Below the pieces are notes generated by a model. The model had not been told where the DNA came from, ran no database searches, and saw nothing but the letters and a program-made list of their open reading frames with translations. Source: Site-B1 sp963827785 (GTDB lineage: Bacteria > Bacteroidota > Bacteroidia > Flavobacteriales > Flavobacteriaceae). From it: a stretch of DNA of 64,000 nt. Within the stretch, counting starts at the first letter, position 1, and each line of letters begins with the position of its first letter. A program made the translations under genes and the position numbers. Location of the stretch: assembly GCA_963827785.1 (NCBI GenBank), contig CAWHCT010000004.1:62001-126000 (forward strand), in the 5' to 3' direction. Of the stretch, positions 36,831 to 46,535 are shown in pieces.

Positions 36831-39167
36831 ATGAAGTACTATCTGTTTTTATTGATTTTTCTGACTGTTTTCAACACGTTTTCCCAAAACATACAAGTGG
36901 ATAGTCAGTCCTATTCTCCTCAGCAATTAATTGAGGATATACTCATAGACAGCAACTGCATTGAAAATATTACAGTAACAAATGCCATAGGTGGAGATTT
37001 TAATAATACCGATCAAAGTTTCGGATATTTTAATGCCAATGGAAGCAGCTTTCCTCTGCAAAGTGGTATTGTACTGAGTACCGGACGATTGCAAAATGTA
37101 GAAGGCCCTAATACAACCTTAAGTGACGATGATGCAAATAATTGGACTGGTGATAACGATCTGGAAAATGTCCTTCAGGAACAAAACACAACAAACGCTA
37201 CTATATTAGAATTTGATTTTACATCTGTAGCCTCACAAATAAGTTTCAGATATATATTCGCTTCAGAGGAATATCAGGAGGGAAATCCTAATACATGTCA
37301 ATATTCAGATCTATTTGGATTTTTGATCCGACGAATAAATGAGCAGCAATACACAAATATCGCTTTAATACCAAACACTCAAGTTCCGGTAAAAGTCACA
37401 ACTGTACATCCTGCAATTCCGGGAGGATGTGATGCCATAAATGAAGCCTATTTTGAAAGTTGGAATGGTCCGGATTCTCCAATTAATTTCAATGGCCAAA
37501 CGAAAGTATTATCAGCTACGGCTAACGTAATTCCTAACGAGACCTATCACGTGAAATTGGTTATTGCCGATGAACAAAATTACCGATATGATTCTGCAGT
37601 ATTTCTGGAAGCCGGAAGTTTTTTAGCAAGTACAGATTTAGGTCCGGACAGATTGCTGGCAACAAACAACCCTCTATGTGAAAATGAAACCTTGGAGCTC
37701 AATGCATATCAACCTGGAAGTACAGGATATATCTGGTATAAGGATGGCGTTCCAAATTCAAATACCTACTGTTTAAATTGTGTTACTTATGATGTCATTG
37801 AACCCGGAACCTATAGTGTTGATGTAAGGTTGGAAAACGGCTGTGTTTCGACCGGAGAAATTGTTATTGAATATTCTGCAAATCCGATTGCTTTTGATGC
37901 CAATTTATCTGAATGTGATGACAATAATAGTGGCCTGTCTTATTTTAATTTAAATGATGCCCAACAGGATATAGTGAATGGAAATACTGATTTATTAGTT
38001 AGCAACTACTTTACTTCTGAAGCCAATGCAGTTTCAAATTCAAATCCAATTAATAACCCTTCCAGTTTTCAAAATACTAATCCCTTACAAATTATATATG
38101 CCAGAGTTGAAAATCAATATAGCTGCTTTACAATTGCAGAAGTGCAATTGGAGGCTTCTTATAACCAGATCAATCTTGAAGCATATACCTCTTGTGATGA
38201 TACACCACTAGATGGGTTTGCATCATTTGATATGAACCAATTAAAAATCAATTTGGAGTCTTTGTTTCCAGTAAACGCGGACATTTTATTTTATGAAACC
38301 GAGGAAGATGCATTTAACGAAGTAAATTCATTAGGTGGATATTATACTAATACCACTCAAAATTCACAGTTGATCTATCTTAAAGTTAAAGTGAATAACC
38401 AATGTTTTGCCTTGACAACAATAGAATTACAAATACTCAGCACACCTGTTTTGGATGAAGATATTACTGCAGAAGATCCTATTTATTATTGTATGAACAG
38501 TTTTCCTGATACCATCACACTTTATGGTGGAGTTTTAAATGATTCCCCAAGCAACTATTACTATTCCTGGAATACCGGAGAGGATACATCATTTATCCAG
38601 GTAAATCAAACGGGTGTTTATACCGTTGTAGTAACTGACCCTAATGGCTGTTCAAATTCAAGAAGCATAACAGTAGTTCCTTCGAATCTACCTTTAATAG
38701 AAGACATTATAGTTGAGGATTTTTCAGACAGCAACTCAATTACTGTTATTGTTTCCGGTGAAGGAAATTATGTATATGCTATTGATGACGTTAACGGAAT
38801 GTACCAACAAAGCAATGTTTTCACCTATATTTCTCCCGGATTTCACACTGTTTATGTAAAAGACACCAAAGGTTGCGGGATTGTCGAAAAGATTGTATCG
38901 GTCAAGGGATTTCCCAAATTTTTCACTCCAAACGGCGATAGCATTAATGATCTATGGATTATTTACGGTATAGATCCCAATTTAAATGATGGCGCGAAAG
39001 TAAATATCTTCGATAGATATGGTAAATTAATTACTTCATTGAAGGATTTATCTATGGGATGGAATGGAACGCTTAATGGTAATCCATTACCGACAGAAGA
39101 TTATTGGTTTGTTCTATCATTTCCAAATGGAAAAGAATACATAGACCATTTTACACTTAAACGTTAA
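36831..39167 (+). CDS. T9SS type B surface protein with choice-of-anchor L domain and two repeats
   Basis: This 778-residue paralogue of the preceding gene has a signal peptide (MKYYLFLLIFLTVFNTFSQ), a choice-of-anchor L domain (ILEFDFTSVASQISFRYIF), an Ig-like segment, two Cys/Asp-rich modules (LSECDDNNSG and YTSCDDTPLDG), and a type B sorting domain from FFTPNGDSINDLW to HFTLKR. The ORF can be opened by a TTG just before; ATG 36831 fits the signal peptide better. The stretch from YCMNSFPDTITL to the sorting domain is closely similar to that of the broken gene at 28291. It follows the giant gene by 75 bp. Confidence 0.92.
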   Translation: MKYYLFLLIFLTVFNTFSQNIQVDSQSYSPQQLIEDILIDSNCIENITVTNAIGGDFNNTDQSFGYFNANGSSFPLQSGIVLSTGRLQNVEGPNTTLSDDDANNWTGDNDLENVLQEQNTTNATILEFDFTSVASQISFRYIFASEEYQEGNPNTCQYSDLFGFLIRRINEQQYTNIALIPNTQVPVKVTTVHPAIPGGCDAINEAYFESWNGPDSPINFNGQTKVLSATANVIPNETYHVKLVIADEQNYRYDSAVFLEAGSFLASTDLGPDRLLATNNPLCENETLELNAYQPGSTGYIWYKDGVPNSNTYCLNCVTYDVIEPGTYSVDVRLENGCVSTGEIVIEYSANPIAFDANLSECDDNNSGLSYFNLNDAQQDIVNGNTDLLVSNYFTSEANAVSNSNPINNPSSFQNTNPLQIIYARVENQYSCFTIAEVQLEASYNQINLEAYTSCDDTPLDGFASFDMNQLKINLESLFPVNADILFYETEEDAFNEVNSLGGYYTNTTQNSQLIYLKVKVNNQCFALTTIELQILSTPVLDEDITAEDPIYYCMNSFPDTITLYGGVLNDSPSNYYYSWNTGEDTSFIQVNQTGVYTVVVTDPNGCSNSRSITVVPSNLPLIEDIIVEDFSDSNSITVIVSGEGNYVYAIDDVNGMYQQSNVFTYISPGFHTVYVKDTKGCGIVEKIVSVKGFPKFFTPNGDSINDLWIIYGIDPNLNDGAKVNIFDRYGKLITSLKDLSMGWNGTLNGNPLPTEDYWFVLSFPNGKEYIDHFTLKR

Positions 39168-39212
39168 GAGTTTATTATAAAAATCCCATTTTATTTTGTT
39201 TAATTTTACAAA

Positions 39213-41219
39213 ATGAAATTCAAAATTGTATCGGAATTCAGCCCTACCGGAGATCAACCGGAAGCAATCGATCAGTTGTCTGAAGGAATCCTTTCCAATG
39301 AAAAATACCAAACTTTGCTTGGTGTTACGGGTTCCGGTAAGACATTTACTGTTGCCAATGTCATTGAAAAAGTTCAAAAACCAACTTTGGTCTTAGCTCA
39401 TAATAAAACTTTGGCAGCCCAGTTGTACTCTGAATTCAAACAATTTTTTCCTGAAAATGCAGTAGAATATTTTGTTTCCTACTACGATTATTATCAGCCG
39501 GAAGCCTATATACCTGTCTCAGGTGTTTATATAGAAAAAGATCTCTCCATAAATGAAGAGATCGAAAAAATGCGATTAAGCGCTACGTCATCTTTATTAT
39601 CTGGTCGTCGAGATGTGTTAGTGGTAGCGTCTGTATCATGTATCTACGGAATTGGAAATCCGGTAGAATTTCAAAAGAACGTTATTACTCTTAAAAAAGA
39701 TCAGGTCATATCAAGAACTAAACTTCTGCACAAATTAGTACAGAGTTTGTATTCTAGAACGGAGGCTGATTTCAGTCACGGTAATTTCAGAATTAAAGGT
39801 GATACAGTTGATATATTCCCAAGTTATGCCGATGACGCTTTTAGAATTCACTTTTTTGGTGATGAAATTGAAGAAATTGAATCATTTAATATCCAGACCA
39901 ATCAGGTAATTGAAAAATATGACATCTTGACTATTTACCCAGCAAATATGTTCGTGACTTCTCCCGATGTGCTGCAAAATGCAATCAAAGAAATCCAAGA
40001 TGATCTTGTTAAACAACATGATTACTTTAAAGAAATTGGTAAGCATTTAGAAGCAAAACGCTTAAAGGAAAGAACTGAATTCGACCTGGAAATGATCAGG
40101 GAATTAGGATATTGTTCTGGTATAGAAAATTACTCAAGATATTTAGATGGAAGACAGCCGGGATCTCGACCATTCTGCTTACTGGATTACTTTCCAGAAG
40201 ATTACCTGATGGTTATAGATGAAAGTCATGTAACCATTTCCCAGGTTCATGCCATGTATGGTGGAGATAGGAGCCGAAAAGAAAATTTGGTTGAATATGG
40301 TTTCCGTTTGCCCGCAGCCATGGACAACAGACCACTAAAATTCGAAGAATTTGAAGCAATTCAAAATCAGGTGATCTTTGTAAGTGCTACACCCGCCGAT
40401 TATGAATTGCAAAAGACCGATGGCATTTATGTTGAGCAAGTGATCAGACCAACCGGACTTTTAGACCCTGTAATTGAAGTACGCCCAAGCCTTAATCAAA
40501 TAGATGACCTCATTGAAGAAATCCAACTTCGTGTAGAAAGGGATGAAAGAACCTTAGTTACTACCTTAACGAAAAGAATGGCAGAGGAATTAACTAAATA
40601 TCTGGCTAGAATTCAAATTCGTGTTCGCTATATCCATTCAGATGTTGATACTCTGGAAAGAGTAGAGATCATGCAGGATCTTCGTAAAGGTCTGTTTGAT
40701 GTTTTGGTTGGAGTGAACCTGTTACGTGAAGGTTTAGATCTACCCGAAGTATCTTTAGTTGCAATACTGGATGCCGATAAAGAAGGCTTTTTACGCTCAG
40801 CACGTTCCCTAACTCAAACTGTTGGCAGGGCAGCAAGACACTTACAAGGTAAAGCTATTATGTATGCTGATAAAATAACAAACAGTATGCAAAAGACCAT
40901 TGATGAAACTAATTACAGACGTGAAAAGCAAATAGAGTACAACAATAAAAACAATATTACTCCTACACAAATAAGTAAGAGTCTGGACAATGCCTTATCA
41001 AAAAATTCCGTAAGCTCATATTATTACGAGATGGAAGCTTTGAAAGCTGCAGAACCGGAAAACGAATACATGAACAAACCTGAAATAGAAAAAAAAATCA
41101 GAGAGTATCGTAAATTGATGGAGCAAGCGGCTAAAGAACTCGATTTTATTTCAGCTGCCCAATTAAGAGATAAAATTAAGGATTATGAAAAAAAGTTGGA
41201 CAAGTTAAAAGTCAACTAA
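39213..41219 (+). CDS. uvrB: Excinuclease ABC subunit B
   Basis: UvrB verifies DNA lesions in nucleotide excision repair. The 668-residue protein has Walker A GVTGSGKT near residues 40-47, the beta-hairpin region YYDYYQPEAYIP, the helicase motif DESH, a motif VI with QTVGRAARH, and a C-terminal UVR coiled coil for UvrC contact. It is complete and of normal length. It ends 4 bp into the oppositely oriented TerB-like gene. Confidence 0.98.
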   Translation: MKFKIVSEFSPTGDQPEAIDQLSEGILSNEKYQTLLGVTGSGKTFTVANVIEKVQKPTLVLAHNKTLAAQLYSEFKQFFPENAVEYFVSYYDYYQPEAYIPVSGVYIEKDLSINEEIEKMRLSATSSLLSGRRDVLVVASVSCIYGIGNPVEFQKNVITLKKDQVISRTKLLHKLVQSLYSRTEADFSHGNFRIKGDTVDIFPSYADDAFRIHFFGDEIEEIESFNIQTNQVIEKYDILTIYPANMFVTSPDVLQNAIKEIQDDLVKQHDYFKEIGKHLEAKRLKERTEFDLEMIRELGYCSGIENYSRYLDGRQPGSRPFCLLDYFPEDYLMVIDESHVTISQVHAMYGGDRSRKENLVEYGFRLPAAMDNRPLKFEEFEAIQNQVIFVSATPADYELQKTDGIYVEQVIRPTGLLDPVIEVRPSLNQIDDLIEEIQLRVERDERTLVTTLTKRMAEELTKYLARIQIRVRYIHSDVDTLERVEIMQDLRKGLFDVLVGVNLLREGLDLPEVSLVAILDADKEGFLRSARSLTQTVGRAARHLQGKAIMYADKITNSMQKTIDETNYRREKQIEYNNKNNITPTQISKSLDNALSKNSVSSYYYEMEALKAAEPENEYMNKPEIEKKIREYRKLMEQAAKELDFISAAQLRDKIKDYEKKLDKLKVN

Positions 41220-41617
41220 TTATACTGGACCTTAAAAATATCAATCAATACATCCGGTGGTACAATTTTATTAGGAAAACTTTCCATCAGATCTAAAACC
41301 CTGTTGATAGATTCCTGGCTTAATCCCATTCTCAAACCAAAATTGTGTATTCTAACCCACTTTTCTCTGTTAATTTCATCACTTAAATTCATTAATAAAA
41401 CTAATCGATGAAATTGAACAATACGTTCAGAATGTGTTTTTAAATACGCAAAATTTACGGGATGATTTAACAAATAGTCAAAATCTTCTTGGGTAATATC
41501 TAGTTGTCTTGCAATTCCTATTAAGAAATTGTACTCAATTCTTTTGAGTGTATCATCAACTTTAGCAAAGGCTATCATTTCTGATAAAAGACTTAGTTTT
41601 TCTACGCGACTTGCCAT
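41216..41617 (-). CDS. TerB-like helical protein
   Basis: This 133-residue all-helical protein resembles the TerB/DjlA N-terminal fold, with KLSLLSEMIAFAKVDDTLKRIEYNFL opening and the acidic residues of the first helix pair. TerB-like proteins often bind metal or act in membrane stress complexes, but the exact role is unknown. It is not part of any tellurite-resistance group here. It converges with uvrB with a 4-bp overlap of stop codons. Confidence 0.75.
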   Translation of the reverse strand: MASRVEKLSLLSEMIAFAKVDDTLKRIEYNFLIGIARQLDITQEDFDYLLNHPVNFAYLKTHSERIVQFHRLVLLMNLSDEINREKWVRIHNFGLRMGLSQESINRVLDLMESFPNKIVPPDVLIDIFKVQYN

Positions 41618-41759
41618 TACAGAGGGTGGATTAAATTAATTAACTAAATTTAGGTATTATTAATAATTAATAATCGGTATAAAAATGTATCTTATCGAAA
41701 AAAATTATGCACTTTAGAGGGATTATTTACACTTTATCTAAAACTAGAGTTGAAATTCA

Positions 41760-42112
41760 ATGAAATCAATTGTTTTTTATACTTTTTTCTCTGTCTTTTT
41801 TTTCCTTCATATTTTTTCACAAACCACTGCATATAAGTAAGTTATTAAGTTCAATATTGTAGCTAAACAGCTGGATACAGTTAAGACAAATTGAGTTTAT
41901 CTACCAAAATCAGATCAAAATTCTCAAAAAGCGTATCCTGTGTTCTATAGGCATGATTTTCAAAATTTATTTGATGATAAAACGCCCTATGTTGGGGAGT
42001 GGAAAATAGTTGAATATTTGGGCACTTTAACGTGGAAGGCGATGAACATAATGACTCTTTTTGGAGTACTTATTTCCCCGAAACCTACAAATGGCTTGTT
42101 GAGAGTCATTGA
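41760..42112 (+). pseudogene. Remnant of a secreted esterase (esterase D family)
   Basis: A signal peptide (MKSIVFYTFFSVFFFLHIFSQ) begins at ATG 41760 and stops after TTAYK. The same frame then shows an esterase-family stretch: VYLPKS, YPVFYRHDFQNLFDDKTPYVGEW, where intact homologues have HDGQNLFD. A second in-frame stop lies at 41893 (TGA), and a frameshift follows near 42022, after which a third frame gives NVEGDEHND and FPETYKWLVESH before a stop at 42110. Between these the family's catalytic centre, with its serine and later histidine, is missing. The gene has at least two stops, one frameshift and an internal deletion, so it is not functional. Confidence 0.8.
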
Positions 42113-42117
42113 AAAAA

Positions 42118-42144
42118 ATAAGCCTCCTTATCCAGGAGGCTTAT
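42118..42144 (-). terminator. Terminator of the cyclophilin-FKBP gene
   Basis: A perfect 11-bp stem (42118-42128 with 42134-42144) around a 5-base loop is followed, on the minus strand, by seven T. It lies 20 bp past the stop of the minus-strand gene at 42164. Confidence 0.88.
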
Positions 42145-42163
42145 AATAATTTTAAAGATAGTT

Positions 42164-43096
42164 CTATTTTACATCCATTAATTCCACATCAAATATTAAA
42201 GTAGCATTAGGTGGTATAACTCCACCAGCACCTTGAGGTCCATATCCTAAATTACTAGGTATAACCAATCGGGCTTTATCGCCAACTTTTAGCAGTTGAA
42301 TACCTTCATCCCAACCTTTGATTACCTGTCCAACTCCTAATGGAAAATCTATAGGTTCATTTCTTTTATATGAAGAGTCAAAAACAGTACCATCAGAAAG
42401 TTGACCTTTATAATGTACAGAAACTGTCTTCCCTTTTTCTGCGGCCTTACCCTGACCTTTTTGTATGATCTGGTAACGTAATCCACTATCTGTTTTATCA
42501 AAACCACTCGCCAATTTTTCTAATTCAGCTTCTGCTTTCTTTTTTTCCTGTGCCAATCTCTTTTCTCTCGAACCTTCGAACGATCTGAATGCTTCAATAG
42601 CATTAAAAGCCTTTGCTTTTTCTCCAACCCTGATAATCTCAATACTCTCAATTGTATCTTCTTGTTCTATATCATCTACTACTTCCATTCCATGCTCTAC
42701 TCTTCCAAAAACAGTATGTTTATTATCTAACCAAGGAGTTGCTACATGGGTAATGAAAAATTGACTGCCATTGGTTCCAGGACCTGCATTTGCCATTGAA
42801 AGTATTCCAGGTGCATTATGTTTGAGATCCGAATGAAATTCATCATCGAATTGATAACCTGGATTTCCTGTTCCAGTTCCTAATGGACAACCACCTTGAA
42901 TCATGAAATCTGGAATGACTCTGTGGAATTTTAGTCCATCGTAATATTTTTGACCTTGTTGTTTAGCTGAATTTTCTAAATTTCCCTCCGCCAAAGCCAC
43001 GAAGTTTCCAACTGTTCCGGGAGTTTTTTGATATTCTAGTTTTACTAGTATTTCTCCTTTACTAGTGTTGAATTTTGCGTATAATCCGTCTTGCAT
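42164..43096 (-). CDS. Peptidyl-prolyl isomerase, cyclophilin-FKBP fusion
   Basis: This 310-residue enzyme joins a cyclophilin (residues 1-~165; FHRVIPDFMIQGG and NGSQFFIT are visible) to an FKBP domain (residues ~202-310; GLRYQIIQ, VHYKGQLSDGTVFDSS, GWDEGIQLL, IPSNLGYG). The linker is charged and helical. Both active sites look intact. There is no signal peptide, so it should act on cytoplasmic proteins. Such double-domain isomerases are common in Flavobacteria. It has its own promoter and terminator. Confidence 0.95.
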   Translation of the reverse strand: MQDGLYAKFNTSKGEILVKLEYQKTPGTVGNFVALAEGNLENSAKQQGQKYYDGLKFHRVIPDFMIQGGCPLGTGTGNPGYQFDDEFHSDLKHNAPGILSMANAGPGTNGSQFFITHVATPWLDNKHTVFGRVEHGMEVVDDIEQEDTIESIEIIRVGEKAKAFNAIEAFRSFEGSREKRLAQEKKKAEAELEKLASGFDKTDSGLRYQIIQKGQGKAAEKGKTVSVHYKGQLSDGTVFDSSYKRNEPIDFPLGVGQVIKGWDEGIQLLKVGDKARLVIPSNLGYGPQGAGGVIPPNATLIFDVELMDVK

Positions 43097-43119
43097 ACTG
43101 TTGTTTTTTTAATAAGTTG

Positions 43120-43150
43120 CAAAGATACAAATATCGTTGCTTGAACAAAG
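43120..43150 (-). promoter_or_regulatory. Promoter of the cyclophilin-FKBP gene
   Basis: On the minus strand, TTTG (43149-43146), an 18-bp spacer and TATCTTTG (43127-43120) match both Bacteroidetes promoter elements. It is the best promoter match I found in the window, 24 bp before the start codon. Confidence 0.65.
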
Positions 43151-43178
43151 TTGAATAACACAAAAAAATTAGTGGAAT

Positions 43179-45380
43179 TTAATTAGCGACTTCACTAATA
43201 AATTTTATTCTGAATAATCGAAGTTCTTCATCATCATAATCACCATCAAATTCATCAATTGCCGCATCAATTTTATCTGTGTCTGAATCCATAAAATAAT
43301 CATAGATCTCCTCTTGCTGCTCTTCATCCAGAATTTCATCAATCCAATAATCAATATTTAGTTTAGTACCCGAAAAAACAATAGCTTCCATCTCTTTGAT
43401 AAAATCGGACATTTGCATTCCTTTTGCCGCTGCAATATCATCTAGAGGTAATTTTCTATCAACGTTAGTTATTATATATAGTTTTAACGCAGAATTTGAG
43501 CCTGTAGATTTAACCACCAAATCATCCGGACGCAATATGTCATTCTCTTCAACATATTTTGCAATTAAGTTTACAAAATCATCTCCATATTTTTTGGCTT
43601 TACCTTCTCCAACTCCATGAATATTATTTAGTTCTTCAAGATTAATAGGGTATTTTAAGGCCATGTCTTCCAAAGAAGGATCCTGAAAAATTACAAAAGG
43701 CGGTATCCCGAGTTTCTTTGCATTAGATTTTCTTAGATCCTTTAACATTGAAAGTAACGCTTTATCCGCCACTGCTGCACCTCCTTTTGCCGCTGATACT
43801 ACATAATCTTCTGAACCATCATCAAATATATGATCTTCAGTCATATCAAAAGGTTGTGGTGATTTTATAAAATCTTCGCCTTTTTTGGTTATATTCAGTA
43901 CTCCGTAGGTTTCAATGTTCTTATTTAATAATTTTGCAATTAATACCTGTCTTATCAAAGCCATCCAAAAACCTTTATCTTTCTCCTTACCTATACCAAA
44001 GTAGGACTGCAAATCTGTTTTATGAGATTTTATCAAGGCATTGGCATGTCCAACCATAACGTTAACAAGGTCTTTACTTTTATACTTTTCGTTTGTTTCA
44101 ACGACTACTTTCAGGAGTTTAGCTACTTCATCTTTGGCTTCATGCTTCTTTTTTGGAAACCGGACATTATCATCCATATCTCCACCTTCACCAGTTTCAT
44201 TGTCAAAATCTTCACCAAAATAATGAAGCATGAATTTTCGTCTTGAAATTGACGTTTCTGCATAGGCAACAACCTCATGCAGCAAAGCATGTCCAATTTC
44301 TTGCTCAGCAACCGGTTTACCTGACATAAATTTTTCCAGCTTCTCAATATCCTTGTAGGCGTAAAAAGCTAAACAATGACCTTCTCCTCCATCTCTTCCT
44401 GCACGACCCGTTTCCTGATAATAACTCTCAATACTTTTTGGAATATCATGATGGATTACGAATCTCACATCCGGTTTGTCAATTCCCATTCCAAAGGCAA
44501 TCGTAGCCACCACAACATCAATATCTTCCATTAAAAACATATCCTGATGTCTGGCCCTGGTTTTAGAATCTAAACCAGCGTGATAAGGAACAGCTTTTAT
44601 TCCGTTTACCTGCAGTACTTGTGATAATTCCTCAACTCTTTTCCTGCTCAAACAATATACAATACCGGATTTATTCGCATTTTTCTTTATAAATCTGATT
44701 ATATCTGCATCGACATCTTTTGTTTTTGGACGAACCTCGTAATATAAGTTTGGCCTATTGAAAGAAGCCTTAAAGGTTTTTGCATCGGTAATTCGAAGAT
44801 TTTTAAGTATATCTTCCTGAACCTTGGGTGTTGCAGTTGCCGTAAGACCAATTATCGGAACACTTTTGTCAATTCGTTCAATAATATGTCTTAAATTTCT
44901 GTATTCCGGTCTAAAATCGTGTCCCCATTCACTAATGCAATGCGCTTCATCAACCGCTAAAAATGAGATTTTTACAGATTTTAAAAAATCAACATTTTCC
45001 AATTTAGTCAAAGATTCAGGTGCTACATATAATAACTTGGTTACACCATTAGTAATATCCTCTTTTACCTGTTTGACCTCAGTTTTGTTTAGTGAAGAAT
45101 TTAAAACATGAGCAACTCCTTCTTCATTAGAAATACCCCTCATGGCATCTACCTGATTTTTCATAAGAGCAATGAGAGGAGAAACAATTATAGCTGTTCC
45201 CTCTTTTATTAAAGCAGGCAATTGATAGCAAAGCGACTTACCTCCTCCTGTGGGCATAATAACAAAAGTATTATTACCTGAAACTAAGCTTTTGATTACT
45301 TCTTCCTGCAACCCTTTAAACTGACTAAATCCAAAGTATTTTTTTAAAGCTGAATGTAAATCAACATTTACCGTATTCAT
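43179..45380 (-). CDS. recQ: ATP-dependent DNA helicase RecQ
   Basis: RecQ unwinds DNA during recombination repair. The 733-residue protein has Walker A MPTGGGKSLCYQLP near residue 42, DEAH, the aromatic-rich region after it, SF2 motifs V-VI (QETGRAGRDG), an RQC-type region and an HRDC domain near residues 530-610 (LEELNNIHGVGEGKAKKYG). The C-terminal extension is acidic. The RQC zinc cysteines typical of E. coli RecQ are not obvious to me; this variant form is common in Bacteroidetes. Confidence 0.95.
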   Translation of the reverse strand: MNTVNVDLHSALKKYFGFSQFKGLQEEVIKSLVSGNNTFVIMPTGGGKSLCYQLPALIKEGTAIIVSPLIALMKNQVDAMRGISNEEGVAHVLNSSLNKTEVKQVKEDITNGVTKLLYVAPESLTKLENVDFLKSVKISFLAVDEAHCISEWGHDFRPEYRNLRHIIERIDKSVPIIGLTATATPKVQEDILKNLRITDAKTFKASFNRPNLYYEVRPKTKDVDADIIRFIKKNANKSGIVYCLSRKRVEELSQVLQVNGIKAVPYHAGLDSKTRARHQDMFLMEDIDVVVATIAFGMGIDKPDVRFVIHHDIPKSIESYYQETGRAGRDGGEGHCLAFYAYKDIEKLEKFMSGKPVAEQEIGHALLHEVVAYAETSISRRKFMLHYFGEDFDNETGEGGDMDDNVRFPKKKHEAKDEVAKLLKVVVETNEKYKSKDLVNVMVGHANALIKSHKTDLQSYFGIGKEKDKGFWMALIRQVLIAKLLNKNIETYGVLNITKKGEDFIKSPQPFDMTEDHIFDDGSEDYVVSAAKGGAAVADKALLSMLKDLRKSNAKKLGIPPFVIFQDPSLEDMALKYPINLEELNNIHGVGEGKAKKYGDDFVNLIAKYVEENDILRPDDLVVKSTGSNSALKLYIITNVDRKLPLDDIAAAKGMQMSDFIKEMEAIVFSGTKLNIDYWIDEILDEEQQEEIYDYFMDSDTDKIDAAIDEFDGDYDDEELRLFRIKFISEVAN

Positions 45381-45569
45381 TAATTCTTATAAATTGTAAG
45401 TAGTAATTTTTAAAACTAAAGAATTCCTAAATAAATCATCATTTTATAATTTATTTAAATAACTCTAATTATATTTTTCGTTTTTTTGTATGTCTAAACT
45501 TTTATAAGTTAGTGTATCTTTAAAGATAACAAAATCTTTATACGTCACAAATACTAAATATGATAAATT

Positions 45570-46535
45570 TTGAACAATAAGAAATCTATTTTAAGCATTG
45601 CAAGAAAAACAATTGAAATAGAAAGTATGGCAATTTCTAACCTTTCAGAATTGCTTGATGACGATTTTGCAAATGCAGTTCAACTTATTTATAAATCCAA
45701 AGGAAGGGTAATTATTACAGGTGTTGGGAAGAGCGCTATAATAGCAACTAAAATAGTTGCTACATTAAATTCAACGGGAACTCCAGCAATTTTTATGCAT
45801 GCTGCAGATGCGATTCATGGAGATTTGGGATTGATCCTGAAAGATGATATTGTAATGTGCATATCAAAAAGTGGCAATACTCCTGAAATAAAAGTTTTAG
45901 TGCCTCTAATAAGGAATGCTAAGAATAAAATGATAGCCATCACGGGAAATAAAGATTCATTTTTAGGACAACAAGCAGATTTTGTTTTAAATACATTTGT
46001 GCAAAAAGAAGCTTGCCCAAACAATTTAGCACCAACAACCAGCACAACTGCTCAATTGGTCATTGGCGACGCTTTGGCAATTTGTCTTCTGGAATTAAGA
46101 GGATTTTCAAGTAAAGATTTTGCAAAATATCATCCTGGAGGATCTTTGGGTAAAAAATTATATTTGAGAGTTCATGACTTGTCTTCAGTAAACCAAAAAC
46201 CGCATGTTAACGCGGATACCAATATTGGACAGGTTATTGTAGAAATTACTGAAAAACTTCTTGGAGTTACAGCAGTTCTAGAAAAAGACAAGATCATTGG
46301 AATTGTTACAGATGGTGATTTACGTAGAATGCTAACCAAAGTAAATGATTTTTCCGGTTTGACTGCGAAAGATATTATGACTAAAAATCCGAAGCGTATT
46401 GATGTTGATGCCATGGCAGTAGATGCTATGGAAATGATGGAGCATCATGGTATCTCACAATTGCTTGTTGAAGAAAAGGGTAAATATGTAGGCGTAGTGC
46501 ATTTGCATGACCTAATAAAAGAAGGCATATTATAA
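45570..46535 (+). CDS. kdsD: D-arabinose 5-phosphate isomerase KdsD
   Basis: KdsD makes arabinose 5-phosphate, the first step towards Kdo for LPS. The 321-residue protein has a SIS sugar-isomerase domain (GVGKSAIIATKIVATLNSTG and SKSGNTPE visible) and two CBS domains after residue ~205 (VTDGDLRRML and HGISQLLVEE). The start is TTG 45570 (MNNKKSILSIARK); an ATG ten bases before it is out of frame and closes quickly. The stop overlaps the tatC start by one base, showing coupled expression. Confidence 0.94.
   Translation: MNNKKSILSIARKTIEIESMAISNLSELLDDDFANAVQLIYKSKGRVIITGVGKSAIIATKIVATLNSTGTPAIFMHAADAIHGDLGLILKDDIVMCISKSGNTPEIKVLVPLIRNAKNKMIAITGNKDSFLGQQADFVLNTFVQKEACPNNLAPTTSTTAQLVIGDALAICLLELRGFSSKDFAKYHPGGSLGKKLYLRVHDLSSVNQKPHVNADTNIGQVIVEITEKLLGVTAVLEKDKIIGIVTDGDLRRMLTKVNDFSGLTAKDIMTKNPKRIDVDAMAVDAMEMMEHHGISQLLVEEKGKYVGVVHLHDLIKEGIL

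Noticed and set aside
41940..42146. A 68-residue plus-strand open frame as a free-standing gene
   Set aside because: It is part of the decayed esterase, preceded in frame by a signal peptide and stops, and its tail is frameshifted.
41640..42163. Insertion sequence as the cause of the esterase decay
   Set aside because: No inverted repeats or transposase remnants were seen; the damage is made of stops, a shift and a deletion.
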